Positions 8,594-16,027 of a stretch of DNA of 36,718 nucleotides are shown here, in pieces. Origin of the DNA: CAZGSN01 sp964371655 (GTDB lineage Bacteria; Desulfobacterota; Binatia; HRBIN30); contig CAYJOD010000065.1 in assembly GCA_964371655.1 (NCBI GenBank), positions 1 to 36,718 of the forward strand. Reading direction: 5' to 3'. Each line of letters starts with the position of its first letter. Position 1 is the first letter of the stretch. Position numbers and translations under genes: made by a program. The notes below the pieces were generated by a model, which was not told where the DNA came from, made no database searches, and saw only the letters and a program-made list of their open reading frames with translations.

Positions 8594-8648
8594 AGGCAAG
8601 CTTCAGGCATCTGCCGTCGCGGTTGTCTGTTGTCTCCGTTTCTGTGAT

Positions 8649-10796
8649 TTGTGTCCGGTGTTCTCTCGTTGGTTGCCACGGGTTCTTCTCGTGGTCGAAG
8701 TCGCCGTCTCGACCATCCTGGTCGCGACGCATTTCTGGCCGCTTTGGCAGGCGCGCTGGATTCAGGACGACGCTTACATCAGCTTCCGCTACGCCAAGCA
8801 TCTCGTTCAGGGCCACGGACTGGTCTACAACATCGGCACCCGCGTCGAAGGCTACACGAACTTCCTGTGGACGCTGCTGTCAGCCTTTCCCCTGGCGATC
8901 GGAGCGGCCGACCCGATCGTCTTCATGCACGTGCTTGGTGCGGCTCTCTGGCTAGGCACCTACGCGGTTCTGATTCGCCTCGGCATCCGCCTGTTCGCGA
9001 CGGGCATCTGGAGTGCGCCGCTGGCGCTCATCCCGTTGCTGGCGCACTACTCGTACAACCAATGGTTTCTGTCGGGAATGGAAACGCCGCTGGTCTGCTT
9101 CCTGACCGTGACCGCCGTCTACTTCCTCTGCCTGGATCCGGAACGGCACTCGCGCGCGCTTTTTCTCGCCAGCCTCTGCGGCGTGGCGCTGACCATGACT
9201 CGGGCCGACGGCATCATCACCATCGCCGCGTTGGCAACCGCCGGGGTGCTCATCCATTGGCGCCTCATGTTTCGCGCCGCTCACCGCCGTCGCTACGTCG
9301 TGGCGCCGCTGCTGCCGGTCGTGTTCGTCTATGTTCCGTTCAACCTCTGGCGCGTCTGGTACTACGGGTCGTTCTACCCCAACACGTACTACGCCAAGGC
9401 CGCGTACCTATCCTTCTACGAACGCGGCTGGACCTATTTGGCGACCTACCTCGACGTCTACCCGTTGACCTGGTTCCTGCCGCTGCTTGTCGCGGCGGTG
9501 GTTGTGGCAAAGGGTATGGCGCGAAGCTTCCTGTTCGCCACCGCTCTGTGCGCGGGCGCCGTGGCCTTCTACGTCGTGCGCCTCGGCGGCGATTTCATGG
9601 AATGGAGATTCCTCACGCCGATGACGGGTGTGCTTTACCCCGCCTTGGTCGTCAGCGCCGATGCCACTGTGAATTGGCTGTGGGCGGACTGGCGCGGGCG
9701 ACCGGCGAGTTTGCTGTCGCGCGGGCTCGGTGCCGGCGCCGGTGCCGCGGTCGCGGCGGCACTCTTCGTTCTCACGCAGCAGGCAACAAGAGCGGTGCAA
9801 ATCACGACCGTGCCCGGTCAGGAAAGCATTCCCCTGCTCGGTCGCTATTGCGATCCGCAACATTTCAATTGGGGAGAGGTCGGAAAGCTGTTCGACTCGG
9901 TGCTGCCCAAAAATCTCACCATCGCGACGACGTCGGCCGGCATCATTCCCTTCTTCTGTGATCGCACCTGCATCGATCTCCACGGTCTCACCGATGCTGC
10001 GATCGCGCACGTGCCGGTCGATCCGAACGATCGCGGGCGCATGGGCCACGAACATTGGTTGAGCGATCTCGGCGCGATCCGCGCGCGCGGCGTCCATGTC
10101 TTCCTGCCCTGGGCCGCGCGCAAGCCGTACGCGCTCGCGCTGGTAACACCGCCCGTCGACGGCAACGAGCTGGTGAGCGCGCGTCTACCGAGCGGTGATT
10201 ACGTAGAGTTCCAGATCTTGAACCGGACCGCGGTCGGTATCGACACTCTACGCGCGGATCCTCGACTCGTCTTTTACGGCGACGCGAAGACGGTGGCGCG
10301 TGACGAGATGCAAACGTGGCGCGATCGTTTCGCTGGGCTCGAGGTGATCGATACATTCGACGTTCAGAACGGCGACTCGCACCAGGCGCACCAGTTCGAG
10401 GAAATCTGGATGCCGGGTGCCGCGCCGGTCGCCAACTTCCATCCGAAGATGCTCCAGTACGCGCCGCCGGCGGCGCCGGTGACGCTCTTCGACGACGGCC
10501 GCATCATCAACTACCAGGCGCGTTGGATGGTCGACCATGTCGCCGCCGACCGCAGTCTGATCATGGTCGTCCGCTACGACCGCACCGGCGCCGGCGTCTA
10601 CGGGCTCGACGTAAACGGCAAGCCGGTGCCCGGCGAGCTGCGCTTCGCCAGCGGCCCGGAGGCTTGGGACGAGCGCTGGATCGAGATCCCTGCCGCCCTG
10701 CTCGCCGACGGTCGCAACCAATTCCTCCTGCGTCGCAATTCGGCGGTGTCGAGCGAGATCTATTTCATCTGGTTCCTGCAGCAGCGGGCGGGCTGA
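8649..10796 (+). CDS. GT-C fold membrane glycosyltransferase, AftB/ZomB-like
   Basis: A 715-residue polytopic membrane protein. The first 400 or so residues carry about nine to eleven hydrophobic segments. The rest (about 400-715) is a soluble, probably periplasmic domain. The stretch IQDDAYISFRYAKHLVQGHG (residues 38-57) and the following VEGYTNFLWTLL match the family that includes mycobacterial arabinofuranosyltransferase AftB and flagellar-motor protein ZomB. D40/D41 correspond to the acidic motif in the first external loop of GT-C enzymes, which use polyprenyl-phosphate sugars. Donor and acceptor are unknown; lipopolysaccharide or surface-glycan decoration is likely. The TTG at 8649 has no good Shine-Dalgarno sequence. 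In-frame GTG 8658 or GTG 8691 are possible. It converges on the next gene with a gap of only 16 bases and no hairpin. Confidence 0.82.
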   Translation: MCPVFSRWLPRVLLVVEVAVSTILVATHFWPLWQARWIQDDAYISFRYAKHLVQGHGLVYNIGTRVEGYTNFLWTLLSAFPLAIGAADPIVFMHVLGAALWLGTYAVLIRLGIRLFATGIWSAPLALIPLLAHYSYNQWFLSGMETPLVCFLTVTAVYFLCLDPERHSRALFLASLCGVALTMTRADGIITIAALATAGVLIHWRLMFRAAHRRRYVVAPLLPVVFVYVPFNLWRVWYYGSFYPNTYYAKAAYLSFYERGWTYLATYLDVYPLTWFLPLLVAAVVVAKGMARSFLFATALCAGAVAFYVVRLGGDFMEWRFLTPMTGVLYPALVVSADATVNWLWADWRGRPASLLSRGLGAGAGAAVAAALFVLTQQATRAVQITTVPGQESIPLLGRYCDPQHFNWGEVGKLFDSVLPKNLTIATTSAGIIPFFCDRTCIDLHGLTDAAIAHVPVDPNDRGRMGHEHWLSDLGAIRARGVHVFLPWAARKPYALALVTPPVDGNELVSARLPSGDYVEFQILNRTAVGIDTLRADPRLVFYGDAKTVARDEMQTWRDRFAGLEVIDTFDVQNGDSHQAHQFEEIWMPGAAPVANFHPKMLQYAPPAAPVTLFDDGRIINYQARWMVDHVAADRSLIMVVRYDRTGAGVYGLDVNGKPVPGELRFASGPEAWDERWIEIPAALLADGRNQFLLRRNSAVSSEIYFIWFLQQRAG

Positions 10797-10812
10797 ATCC
10801 CACCACCGAGCC

Positions 10813-11640
10813 TCAGCGCCCGTTCAGCGAATGCGCCTGCAGGCCGAGGCGCACCAGTGCGGCCCAGGCATCTTCGGCCGTGTCGGCATAGGCGAACAGA
10901 GAAAGGTCCTCCGGCTCGTTCATGCCCTCGCGGACGAGGAGATCGAAATTGATCAGGCTGCGCCAATAGCTCTCGCCGAACAGCACGATCGGCGCCTTCG
11001 GTGCCTTGCGGGTCTGCACGAGGGTGAGAATCTCGAACAATTCATCCAGAGTGCCGAAACCACCGGGAAACACCACCAGCGCGTTAGCGCGCATCGCCAA
11101 GTGCATCTTTCGCATGGCGAAATAATGGAACCGGAACGTCAGCTCCGGCGTGGTGTACGCGTTTGGCTCCTGCTCCGCCGGCAGGGTGATGTTGAAGCCG
11201 ATACTCGGCGCCCCGGCCTCGAATGCACCGCGATTGGCGGCCTCCATGATTCCCGGGCCGCCGCCGGTGGCGATCACGTTGTCGCGCCAGCGATGCTGCG
11301 GCGCGAAGGCCCCGCCGCGCTGCGAGACGATACGCCCCAATTCCCGCGCCTGCTGGTAGAAGCCGGATTGCCGCACCAAGCGTTCGGCGTTCGCCACCTC
11401 CTGCTCGCTGCGCGCCGCCGCACGCGCGGCTTCCGCCTGCTCCGGCGAAGGCGTGTGCGCGCTGCCGAACATGATCACGGTGGAGCGGATGCCCCAATCA
11501 CGCAGCAGCAACTCGGCTTTGCTGTATTCCAGCTGGAAGCGCACGCCGCGCAACTCGTCGCGCAACAAAAACTCGAGATCCTGAACCGGCAGCAAGGCGC
11601 TGCGGGCGCGGTCTTGCTCGTCATCACCATTGAGCGGCAT
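10813..11640 (-). CDS. LOG-family (TIGR00730-like) Rossmann-fold protein
   Basis: A 275-residue protein of the LOG / 'lysine decarboxylase-like' family. Members with known activity are phosphoribohydrolases that release the base from nucleoside 5'-monophosphates, including cytokinin precursors. Signatures are GGGPGIMEAANRGA at 126-141 and PGGFGTLDE at 192-200, whose Arg/Glu neighbours form the active site. An 80-residue N-terminal extension precedes the fold, as in the longer bacterial branch of the family. The ATG at 11640 has AGGAGA 8 bases upstream, which is better than the in-frame start at 11661. The natural substrate cannot be told from the sequence. The 183-base spacer upstream (11641-11823) shows no clear repeat. 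Confidence 0.88.
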   Translation of the reverse strand: MPLNGDDEQDRARSALLPVQDLEFLLRDELRGVRFQLEYSKAELLLRDWGIRSTVIMFGSAHTPSPEQAEAARAAARSEQEVANAERLVRQSGFYQQARELGRIVSQRGGAFAPQHRWRDNVIATGGGPGIMEAANRGAFEAGAPSIGFNITLPAEQEPNAYTTPELTFRFHYFAMRKMHLAMRANALVVFPGGFGTLDELFEILTLVQTRKAPKAPIVLFGESYWRSLINFDLLVREGMNEPEDLSLFAYADTAEDAWAALVRLGLQAHSLNGR

Positions 11641-11823
11641 GCAGATGGTCTCCTGTTCCACGGCTCATTTTTCTCGCAGTCGTACCGGGCGCCTGTAGCA
11701 AACTATCCCGCACCCAGAGACCAAGCAAAGGAATTGGGAGTACCACGATGCGTTGCGACGTTGTCTCCACCGCCACGGTTGCGGCTCGGATCGATAGGCT
11801 GAGCGCTTGTTTGCGGCGAACCG

Positions 11824-12222
11824 TCACGGCGTGATCTGCAGGCCGAAGAATACTTGTGCCGCGACGAGCAGCAGCGCCACGATGCCGAACCAGGGGTGCA
11901 CGTCGCGGATCTGTGCCTGTGACATGCGGCGTGCGGTGACGGCGCTACCGCACAACGCCAGGAGAACAGCGCTGCCGATGCGCATGTGAGCGCTGGCGGC
12001 CAAATCGAGATCGTGCCGCAGCAGCCAGGTCGACGACAACCCTCCGAGCCAGCTGATCACGATCAGCCACAGCACCGGCGTGGCGAAGCGCGCGTGTTGC
12101 TCCAAGAGCTGCGCCGCACGGCGACGATCGTTGCGCGCACGCAGGCCGAGCGAGCCAATGTAGAAGAGCAGAAGCGTCGACAGGCCTGCGGCGATCGGGT
12201 GAGCGTAGGGGAGAAGCTTCAA
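11824..12222 (-). CDS. Four-helix membrane protein, DUF4079 / cytochrome b561-like
   Basis: A 132-residue integral membrane protein with four hydrophobic segments at about 7-27, 46-66, 78-95 and 110-128. Histidines H8 (YAHP), H43 (EQHARF), H79 (SAHMRIG) and H109 (DVHPWFG) sit one per helix near membrane borders. This is the arrangement expected for two bis-histidine b haems. That pattern and the ending resemble DUF4079 proteins, which are b561-like. It would then be an electron carrier in the inner membrane, but haem binding is inferred only from the histidines. It follows the aminotransferase gene in the same direction after a 152-base spacer that holds an inverted repeat. Confidence 0.65.
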   Translation of the reverse strand: MKLLPYAHPIAAGLSTLLLFYIGSLGLRARNDRRRAAQLLEQHARFATPVLWLIVISWLGGLSSTWLLRHDLDLAASAHMRIGSAVLLALCGSAVTARRMSQAQIRDVHPWFGIVALLLVAAQVFFGLQITP

Positions 12223-12246
12223 GACGATTCCTCAGCCGAGCGGGAA

Positions 12247-12333
12247 GAAATGGAAAACAGGAAACCGAAAACCGGAAATGAAAAACCGGCAAATCGACCA
12301 GTTTCCGGTTTCCTGTTTCCGGTCTTCCATTTC
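12247..12333. repeat. 32-bp inverted repeat, GGAAACCGG words (island D)
   Basis: The arm 12247-12278 (starting GAAATGGAAAACAGGAAACC) pairs with 12302-12333 at 28 of 32 positions, with a loop of 23 bases. Each arm is itself three to four copies of a GGAAACCGGAAA-like word. It lies between two co-directional minus-strand genes, downstream of the aminotransferase. As RNA it would form a long hairpin and might stabilise the upstream transcript's 3' end. Confidence 0.85.
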
Positions 12334-12374
12334 CCTTCCATGTTCGTGCGGCTCAAGGCGTTCGCGGACGGCTC

Positions 12375-13592
12375 CTAGCGCATGCCGCTGATCACGTCAC
12401 GCATCACCGCCACGGCGGTGCGGCGTTCGGCGGCGCTGATCACCAGCGGCGGAGCGAGACGGACCACCGTGTCGCGATGCAGGGTCCAGTTCAGAATCAC
12501 ACCGCGCTGCAGACAGCCGGCGACGAAACGCTGCGTCGCCGCCGCGTCATGGAATTCGATCGCCATGAGCAGGCCGAGGCCGCGGACCTCGCGCACCAGT
12601 GGACCGCGCAGGTCGGCTAGATCCGCGAGCCACTCCGAGCCGAGGCGAGTCGCCGCTTCGACGAGCCTCTCGTCGACAAGCACATCCAAGGCGGCCAAAC
12701 CCGCGGCGCACGAAACCGGATGCCCGCCGAAAGTGGTGACGTGCGCCAGCGGCGGGTCGTGCGAGAGAGTGCTCATGACTTGCGGTGCACCGATAAAGGC
12801 CCCGAGCGGCATGCCACCGCCGAGCGCTTTCGCGAGCACGAGGATATCGGGCGTGATCTGCCAATGCTCGCAGGCGAACAGCTTGCCGGTGCGCCCAAAG
12901 CCGGTGATCACCTCGTCGGCGATGAGCATGGCTCCGACCTCGGTGCAACGCCGCCGCAGTGCCGGGAGGAACGTCGCGCTGGGAATGCGCACCCCGCCTT
13001 CGCCTTGCACCGGCTCGACGATTACCGCGGCGACGGCGGTGTCGATGCGCGCCAACGCCGCTTCGTCGTTGAACGGCAGGATCTCCACGCCCGGCAACAA
13101 CGGCTCGAACGGGGTGCGATAGCTGGGGTTGCCGCCGACCGAGAGCGAGCCGAACGTGTCGCCGTGGAATGAGCCTTCGAACGCGACCAGGCGCGATCGC
13201 CCCGTAAACTTGCGCGCCGTCTTCAGCGCACCTTCGACCGCCTCGGTGCCGCTGTTCGTGAAGTAAACGACGGAGAGGTCGCCCGGCGCCAGCTCGGCCA
13301 GCCGCCGCGCGAGCTCGACCTGCGGCCGCTCGACCATCTCGCCGTAAACGAACACGTGCAAATAGTCGCCGATCTGCCGCTGCAGCGCGCGCACCACCGC
13401 CGGATGCGTGTGGCCGATGTTGCACACACCCAGGCCCGCGAGCAGGTCGAGATACTCGCGCCCGTCGACATCCCAAATCTTCGCACCCGCGGCACGCGCC
13501 ACGACGATACCGAGTGGACTCGTCGAGGTCTGGCACACGTGGCGGAGAAAGTTGGAGGAGAGATCGGTGTCTGGCGAATCCATGCACTTCAC
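12375..13592 (-). CDS. Class III PLP aminotransferase (acetylornithine/omega-amino type)
   Basis: A 405-residue fold-type I PLP enzyme. Motifs are NSGTEAVE at 113-120 for the phosphate clamp, EGSFHGDTFGSLS at 139-151, IADEVITGFGRTG around D226 (pyridine nitrogen) and LAKALGGGMPLGA with the Schiff-base lysine K255. General resemblance is to ArgD, GabT and putrescine aminotransferase, which move an omega- or side-chain amino group to 2-oxoglutarate. No other arginine gene is nearby, so ArgD is not safe as a name. It lies downstream of luxC on the same strand (153-base gap), so an aldehyde substrate is a reasonable idea. The GTG at 13592 has GAGG 6 bases upstream; ATG 13583 is the alternative. 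A perfect 11-bp hairpin sits just before the ribosome site. Confidence 0.88.
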   Translation of the reverse strand: MKCMDSPDTDLSSNFLRHVCQTSTSPLGIVVARAAGAKIWDVDGREYLDLLAGLGVCNIGHTHPAVVRALQRQIGDYLHVFVYGEMVERPQVELARRLAELAPGDLSVVYFTNSGTEAVEGALKTARKFTGRSRLVAFEGSFHGDTFGSLSVGGNPSYRTPFEPLLPGVEILPFNDEAALARIDTAVAAVIVEPVQGEGGVRIPSATFLPALRRRCTEVGAMLIADEVITGFGRTGKLFACEHWQITPDILVLAKALGGGMPLGAFIGAPQVMSTLSHDPPLAHVTTFGGHPVSCAAGLAALDVLVDERLVEAATRLGSEWLADLADLRGPLVREVRGLGLLMAIEFHDAAATQRFVAGCLQRGVILNWTLHRDTVVRLAPPLVISAAERRTAVAVMRDVISGMR

Positions 13593-13608
13593 GCGTCACC
13601 TCTTACAA

Positions 13609-13635
13609 CCTAGCTCGCGGCACTCGCGAGCTAGG
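13609..13635 (-). promoter_or_regulatory. Perfect 11-bp hairpin in the aminotransferase leader
   Basis: CCTAGCTCGCG (13609-13619) and CGCGAGCTAGG (13625-13635) are perfect complements around a 5-base loop. It begins about 16 bases upstream of the GTG start and abuts the ribosome-binding site of the minus-strand aminotransferase gene. There is no following T run, so it is not a textbook terminator. An operator for a dimeric regulator or an RNA element controlling ribosome access are both possible. Confidence 0.8.
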
Positions 13636-13735
13636 AAGGGACAAAGGGACCGAGGGGCACAGGGGCAGAGGGAGGAAACGGAGCGAACCAGTCGTCTTCC
13701 CTTTGTCCCCTGACCCCTCTGTTCCTTTGCCCCTC
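13636..13735. repeat. Imperfect inverted repeat of AGGGGACA words (island E)
   Basis: The left arm (13636-13673) is a string of AAGGGACA, AAGGGACCG, AGGGGCAC, AGGGGCAG. The right arm (13696-13735), read inverted, is AGGGGCAA, AGGAACAG, AGGGGTC, AGGGGACA, AAGGGA. The arms share words rather than exact order, so base pairing is good only in blocks. It separates luxC from the downstream aminotransferase gene. Confidence 0.7.
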
Positions 13736-13745
13736 ATACGATTTG

Positions 13746-15014
13746 TCATTGTGTAATTTCCGCGACGTCTTCGGCAATCCACTCCGCCACCCGCGGCCTG
13801 CCGCCTTGCCGCCAATCCAGTCCAGGGGTCTGCATCGTACCGAGAGCGCAGACGCGGTGCACGCCGGCGGCGGACAACGCCGCCGATAAGCCCGGCAGGC
13901 GTCCGGCAATGGCTGCGACCCCGGCGGCTTCCAGGTGTTTGCGGTGTGCGTCCAATGCAGCGGGAATCACCGCTAGATCCGCGATCACCTTCAGGCGGAT
14001 GCAGCGATTGAGACAGGTCGGCAGGAAGGTCGCACCGGACTCGACACTGATGCTCCATGCCGTCGAGTCGCGACTGGAGAGCAAGCGCGTGCTCGCGTTC
14101 GCGCTCCACTCGGCTTCTTGGCGAAAGCGTAGGACCGCGGCGCGCTCCCCCAGGCTCAGGCGCCGTGGTGGTAGCTCGACGGCCAGCTTCGCGAGCGCGC
14201 CGGCGAGGAGCTCGGCGAACCGATCACTACCGACAGCGCCGCCGGTCTCCACGTAACACAGTTGTGGCGACAGACAGCCCTGCTGATCCCACAGCGTCAT
14301 GTCGTAGGCGAGCCGCGCCGCGCACGCGCGCGTGGCGTCGAGGTCGGCAAGCTCTTCGCGGGCGATCGCGGCAAAGCTGACCTTGTGGCCGTGTGCGATG
14401 AATCGACTAGGAACACGAGCGCGGATGGCATCGATCGCGGCGTCCGTGCCTGAGGCGACGACGACATCGGCGGCGGGGAAGGCGATATCTTCATAGGCGC
14501 GATCGCCGCCGCGCCAGGAAGCAATGATCAGGCAAGCGGCGAGCTCGGGATCGGCGGCGGCGATCGACTCGGCCAGCAGAGTCGGGAATACCGCATCGCC
14601 GGCCGCGGCCTTCACCAGCACCGCACGCTTCAGTGCCAGCGAAAGCACGACCGGTGCTGCCGCGAGAGCGGGGAGATTCCCCGACAGAACATGAGCAAGG
14701 AGAGAGGCAGATCCGGCAGTAGGGGCGTCCAAGCAAGCCCGACTGCCGAGCTCGTCGTCGAGGAGGTCGCGAATTGCTGCAGCGTGGAGCGGAGCGAGGA
14801 GAAGCGGAAGGCCGTGCTCGATCATCGCCGCCGAGAACCCCGTTGCCTGCGGAAGCGCGGCGAGAGCACGCTTCATCCACGTCGATCCGGGTTGCAGCCA
14901 GGTGGCCATGACTGCATCGAGGGCGTCGATCACGTCGTCGACGCGGCGTCGTGCCAGACGTGTGGCAGCCGCGCGGGTCGCCGCGATCGCAGCACGGAGT
15001 TGCTCGGGACTCAT
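13746..15014 (-). CDS. luxC: LuxC-type fatty acyl reductase
   Basis: A 422-residue member of the acyl-CoA reductase LuxC family (PF05893-like). It reduces acyl-thioester or acyl-protein to the fatty aldehyde with NADPH. Evidence is the overall aldehyde-dehydrogenase-like layout: VLSGNLPALAAAP at 109-121, a KAAAGD segment at 135-140 for nucleotide binding, and WDQQGCLSPQ with C247 in the position of the catalytic cysteine that carries the acyl group. A luxE homologue lies about 1 kb upstream on the same strand, which supports the call strongly because LuxE supplies LuxC's acyl substrate. No luxD transferase or luxAB luciferase is present, so light production is not implied. The ATG at 15014 is chosen by family length; the Shine-Dalgarno sequence is weak and the upstream in-frame extension is repeat-derived. 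Confidence 0.85.
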   Translation of the reverse strand: MSPEQLRAAIAATRAAATRLARRRVDDVIDALDAVMATWLQPGSTWMKRALAALPQATGFSAAMIEHGLPLLLAPLHAAAIRDLLDDELGSRACLDAPTAGSASLLAHVLSGNLPALAAAPVVLSLALKRAVLVKAAAGDAVFPTLLAESIAAADPELAACLIIASWRGGDRAYEDIAFPAADVVVASGTDAAIDAIRARVPSRFIAHGHKVSFAAIAREELADLDATRACAARLAYDMTLWDQQGCLSPQLCYVETGGAVGSDRFAELLAGALAKLAVELPPRRLSLGERAAVLRFRQEAEWSANASTRLLSSRDSTAWSISVESGATFLPTCLNRCIRLKVIADLAVIPAALDAHRKHLEAAGVAAIAGRLPGLSAALSAAGVHRVCALGTMQTPGLDWRQGGRPRVAEWIAEDVAEITQ

Positions 15015-15080
15015 CGGCACCACGATAACGAAGCGCGGGGGGTGCGGGGAACCCGGGCGAAGACAATTAGGAGGAAGGGA

Positions 15081-15162
15081 ACCACGGATTACACGGATGG
15101 CACGGATGGAATGCCTTCGACTCTCTGAACCATCTTCTTCAGGCATCCGTGCAATCCGTGGT
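15081..15162. repeat. ACCACGGATT-type hairpin (island F)
   Basis: The left arm ACCACGGATTACACGGATG (from 15081) pairs with GCATCCGTGCAATCCGTGGT (15143-15162) at about 18 of 19 positions. The left arm adds a third CACGGATGG word. It lies in the 486-base spacer between divergent luxC and the plus-strand gene at 15501. The same ACCACGGAT word opens the arm of the island at 29987-30146. The rest of the spacer, 15267-15500, shows only loose TCATCTGTGG words and no gene. Confidence 0.85.
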
Positions 15163-15171
15163 CATCAATCC

Positions 15172-15266
15172 GAGAGGCTGCGAAGAAATTACTGCTCTGG
15201 TGGCGCAGGCGTCCCTGCCTGCGCAGGCCGGGCAGGCACGGCGGCCTGCCCCACCATGGTCTGATT
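15172..15266 (+). repeat. Dispersed repeat S, copy 1
   Basis: About 95 bases matching the reverse complement of 30211-30304 at roughly 85% by eye. Conserved blocks include GGTGGCGCAGGCGTCCCTGC and CCGGGCAGGCACGG. It begins about 10 bases after island F, just as copy 2 follows the similar island at 29987. No coding signal. Confidence 0.8.
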
Positions 15267-15500
15267 CCTGACGGCAGGCTCGTTGCGCCGGGACAGCGAG
15301 CTTCTCACCTCCTCTCAGGCTTCATTCGAAGCCGGGCATTTCTTTCTGATCCTGTAATCCAGAGATGACGCCGATAGGGTCAAGTCTGCGGGCGCAGCAT
15401 CGGTGTCATCTGAGTCATCTGTGGACTGTGGTCTGTGGGCTCTTTCCGGTGGCGGGCGTCGCCTCGTGCAACCGCGGGCTCGATCGTCTAAAGTCTTTAC

Positions 15501-15938
15501 ATGGCACGCAATCGCTTCGTTTCACCGTCCGAGATCGAGCATCGACGCTCGCAGCAGGCTTCATCTTCAGGTATCGCGCAGCATCACAGGGTCGATCCGT
15601 TCGAGCTGTTTTGCGCCTACCACTTGGGGATCATGGCGGATGGATCGTACCGGTTCCAGCACATCCATCAGGTCGCCAAGCGCTTCAACACCAACCCCTC
15701 GGTAATCAAGCAACTGTTGTCCGACTTCGGCATGGATTCAGCAGACGTGATCAACAGCTCTTTCGATATGGCCGGCGCTCAGGTCGATGTCATGCTCCTG
15801 CCGGAAGGTTTGGATCGGGTCGAGACCGCCCGCCACCTCTACGCGCAGTTCCGCGCCGCGCCGAAGAAGACCCGCAACTGGAGACAAGAGCTGGAGCAGG
15901 ACGCGCGCGAAAACGAGAGGATCTTCGGTCGCAAGTAG
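15501..15938 (+). CDS. Conserved-looking small protein of unknown function with HTH-like segment
   Basis: A 145-residue soluble protein that I do not recognise. Codon use and composition look genuine: balanced residues, strong third-position G/C, no low-complexity repeats. Residues about 33-48 read DPFELFCAYHLGIMADG. Residues about 52-78 (HIHQVAKRFNTNPSVIKQLL within) resemble a helix-turn-helix, with a predicted second helix suited to DNA contact. The C-terminal third is charged and helical (KKTRNWRQELEQDARENERIF). There is no signal peptide or membrane segment. It lies on the opposite strand between luxE and luxC, converges on luxE (90-base gap with a hairpin) and is divergent from luxC. A regulator of these genes is possible but is only inference from position. 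Confidence 0.65.
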   Translation: MARNRFVSPSEIEHRRSQQASSSGIAQHHRVDPFELFCAYHLGIMADGSYRFQHIHQVAKRFNTNPSVIKQLLSDFGMDSADVINSSFDMAGAQVDVMLLPEGLDRVETARHLYAQFRAAPKKTRNWRQELEQDARENERIFGRK

Positions 15939-15939
15939 G

Positions 15940-16020
15940 GAAGGGTTCAAGGGTCCTAGGGATCGAGGGTTCAAGGGTTCAAGGGTTCAAGCCCCCGAAC
16001 CCCCGAACCCTAGAACCCTT
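15940..16020. repeat. AGGGTTCA word hairpin (island G)
   Basis: The left half (15940-15990) carries tandem AGGGTTCA copies, three of them exact and adjacent at 15966-15989. The right half (15991-16020) is GAACCCC/CGAACCC words ending AGAACCCTT. Together they form a long imperfect hairpin between two converging genes with almost no other sequence in the spacer. Compatible with a bidirectional terminator, though there is no U tract. Confidence 0.85.
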
Positions 16021-16027
16021 TCCGCCC

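Larger units (their letters stand above)
8198..8594. repeat. Nested hairpin island B (three layers)
   Basis: This island fills most of the 476-base spacer 8173-8648. The outer layer is GTCAACAGTCAACAGTCGAC words at 8198-8227 against GTCGACTGTCAACTG words at 8551-8594. The middle layer is GCCACGCTCTGGCGAGGTTG (8302-8321) against ACAACCTTTGGCGAGCGCGG (8521-8540). The inner layer is GGTGGTACAGGC at 8427 against GCCTGTACCACC ending 8504. The segment 8302-8362 is, inverted, the right half of element A (3131-3285), with the same GGGGCTGG/GACTCGGGG core. Nothing in it looks coding. Confidence 0.8.

Noticed and set aside
15940..16020. Possible CRISPR array from the regular AGGGTTCA copies
   Set aside because: The units are 8 bases without spacers and are followed by their own inverted words. 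No cas gene is near.
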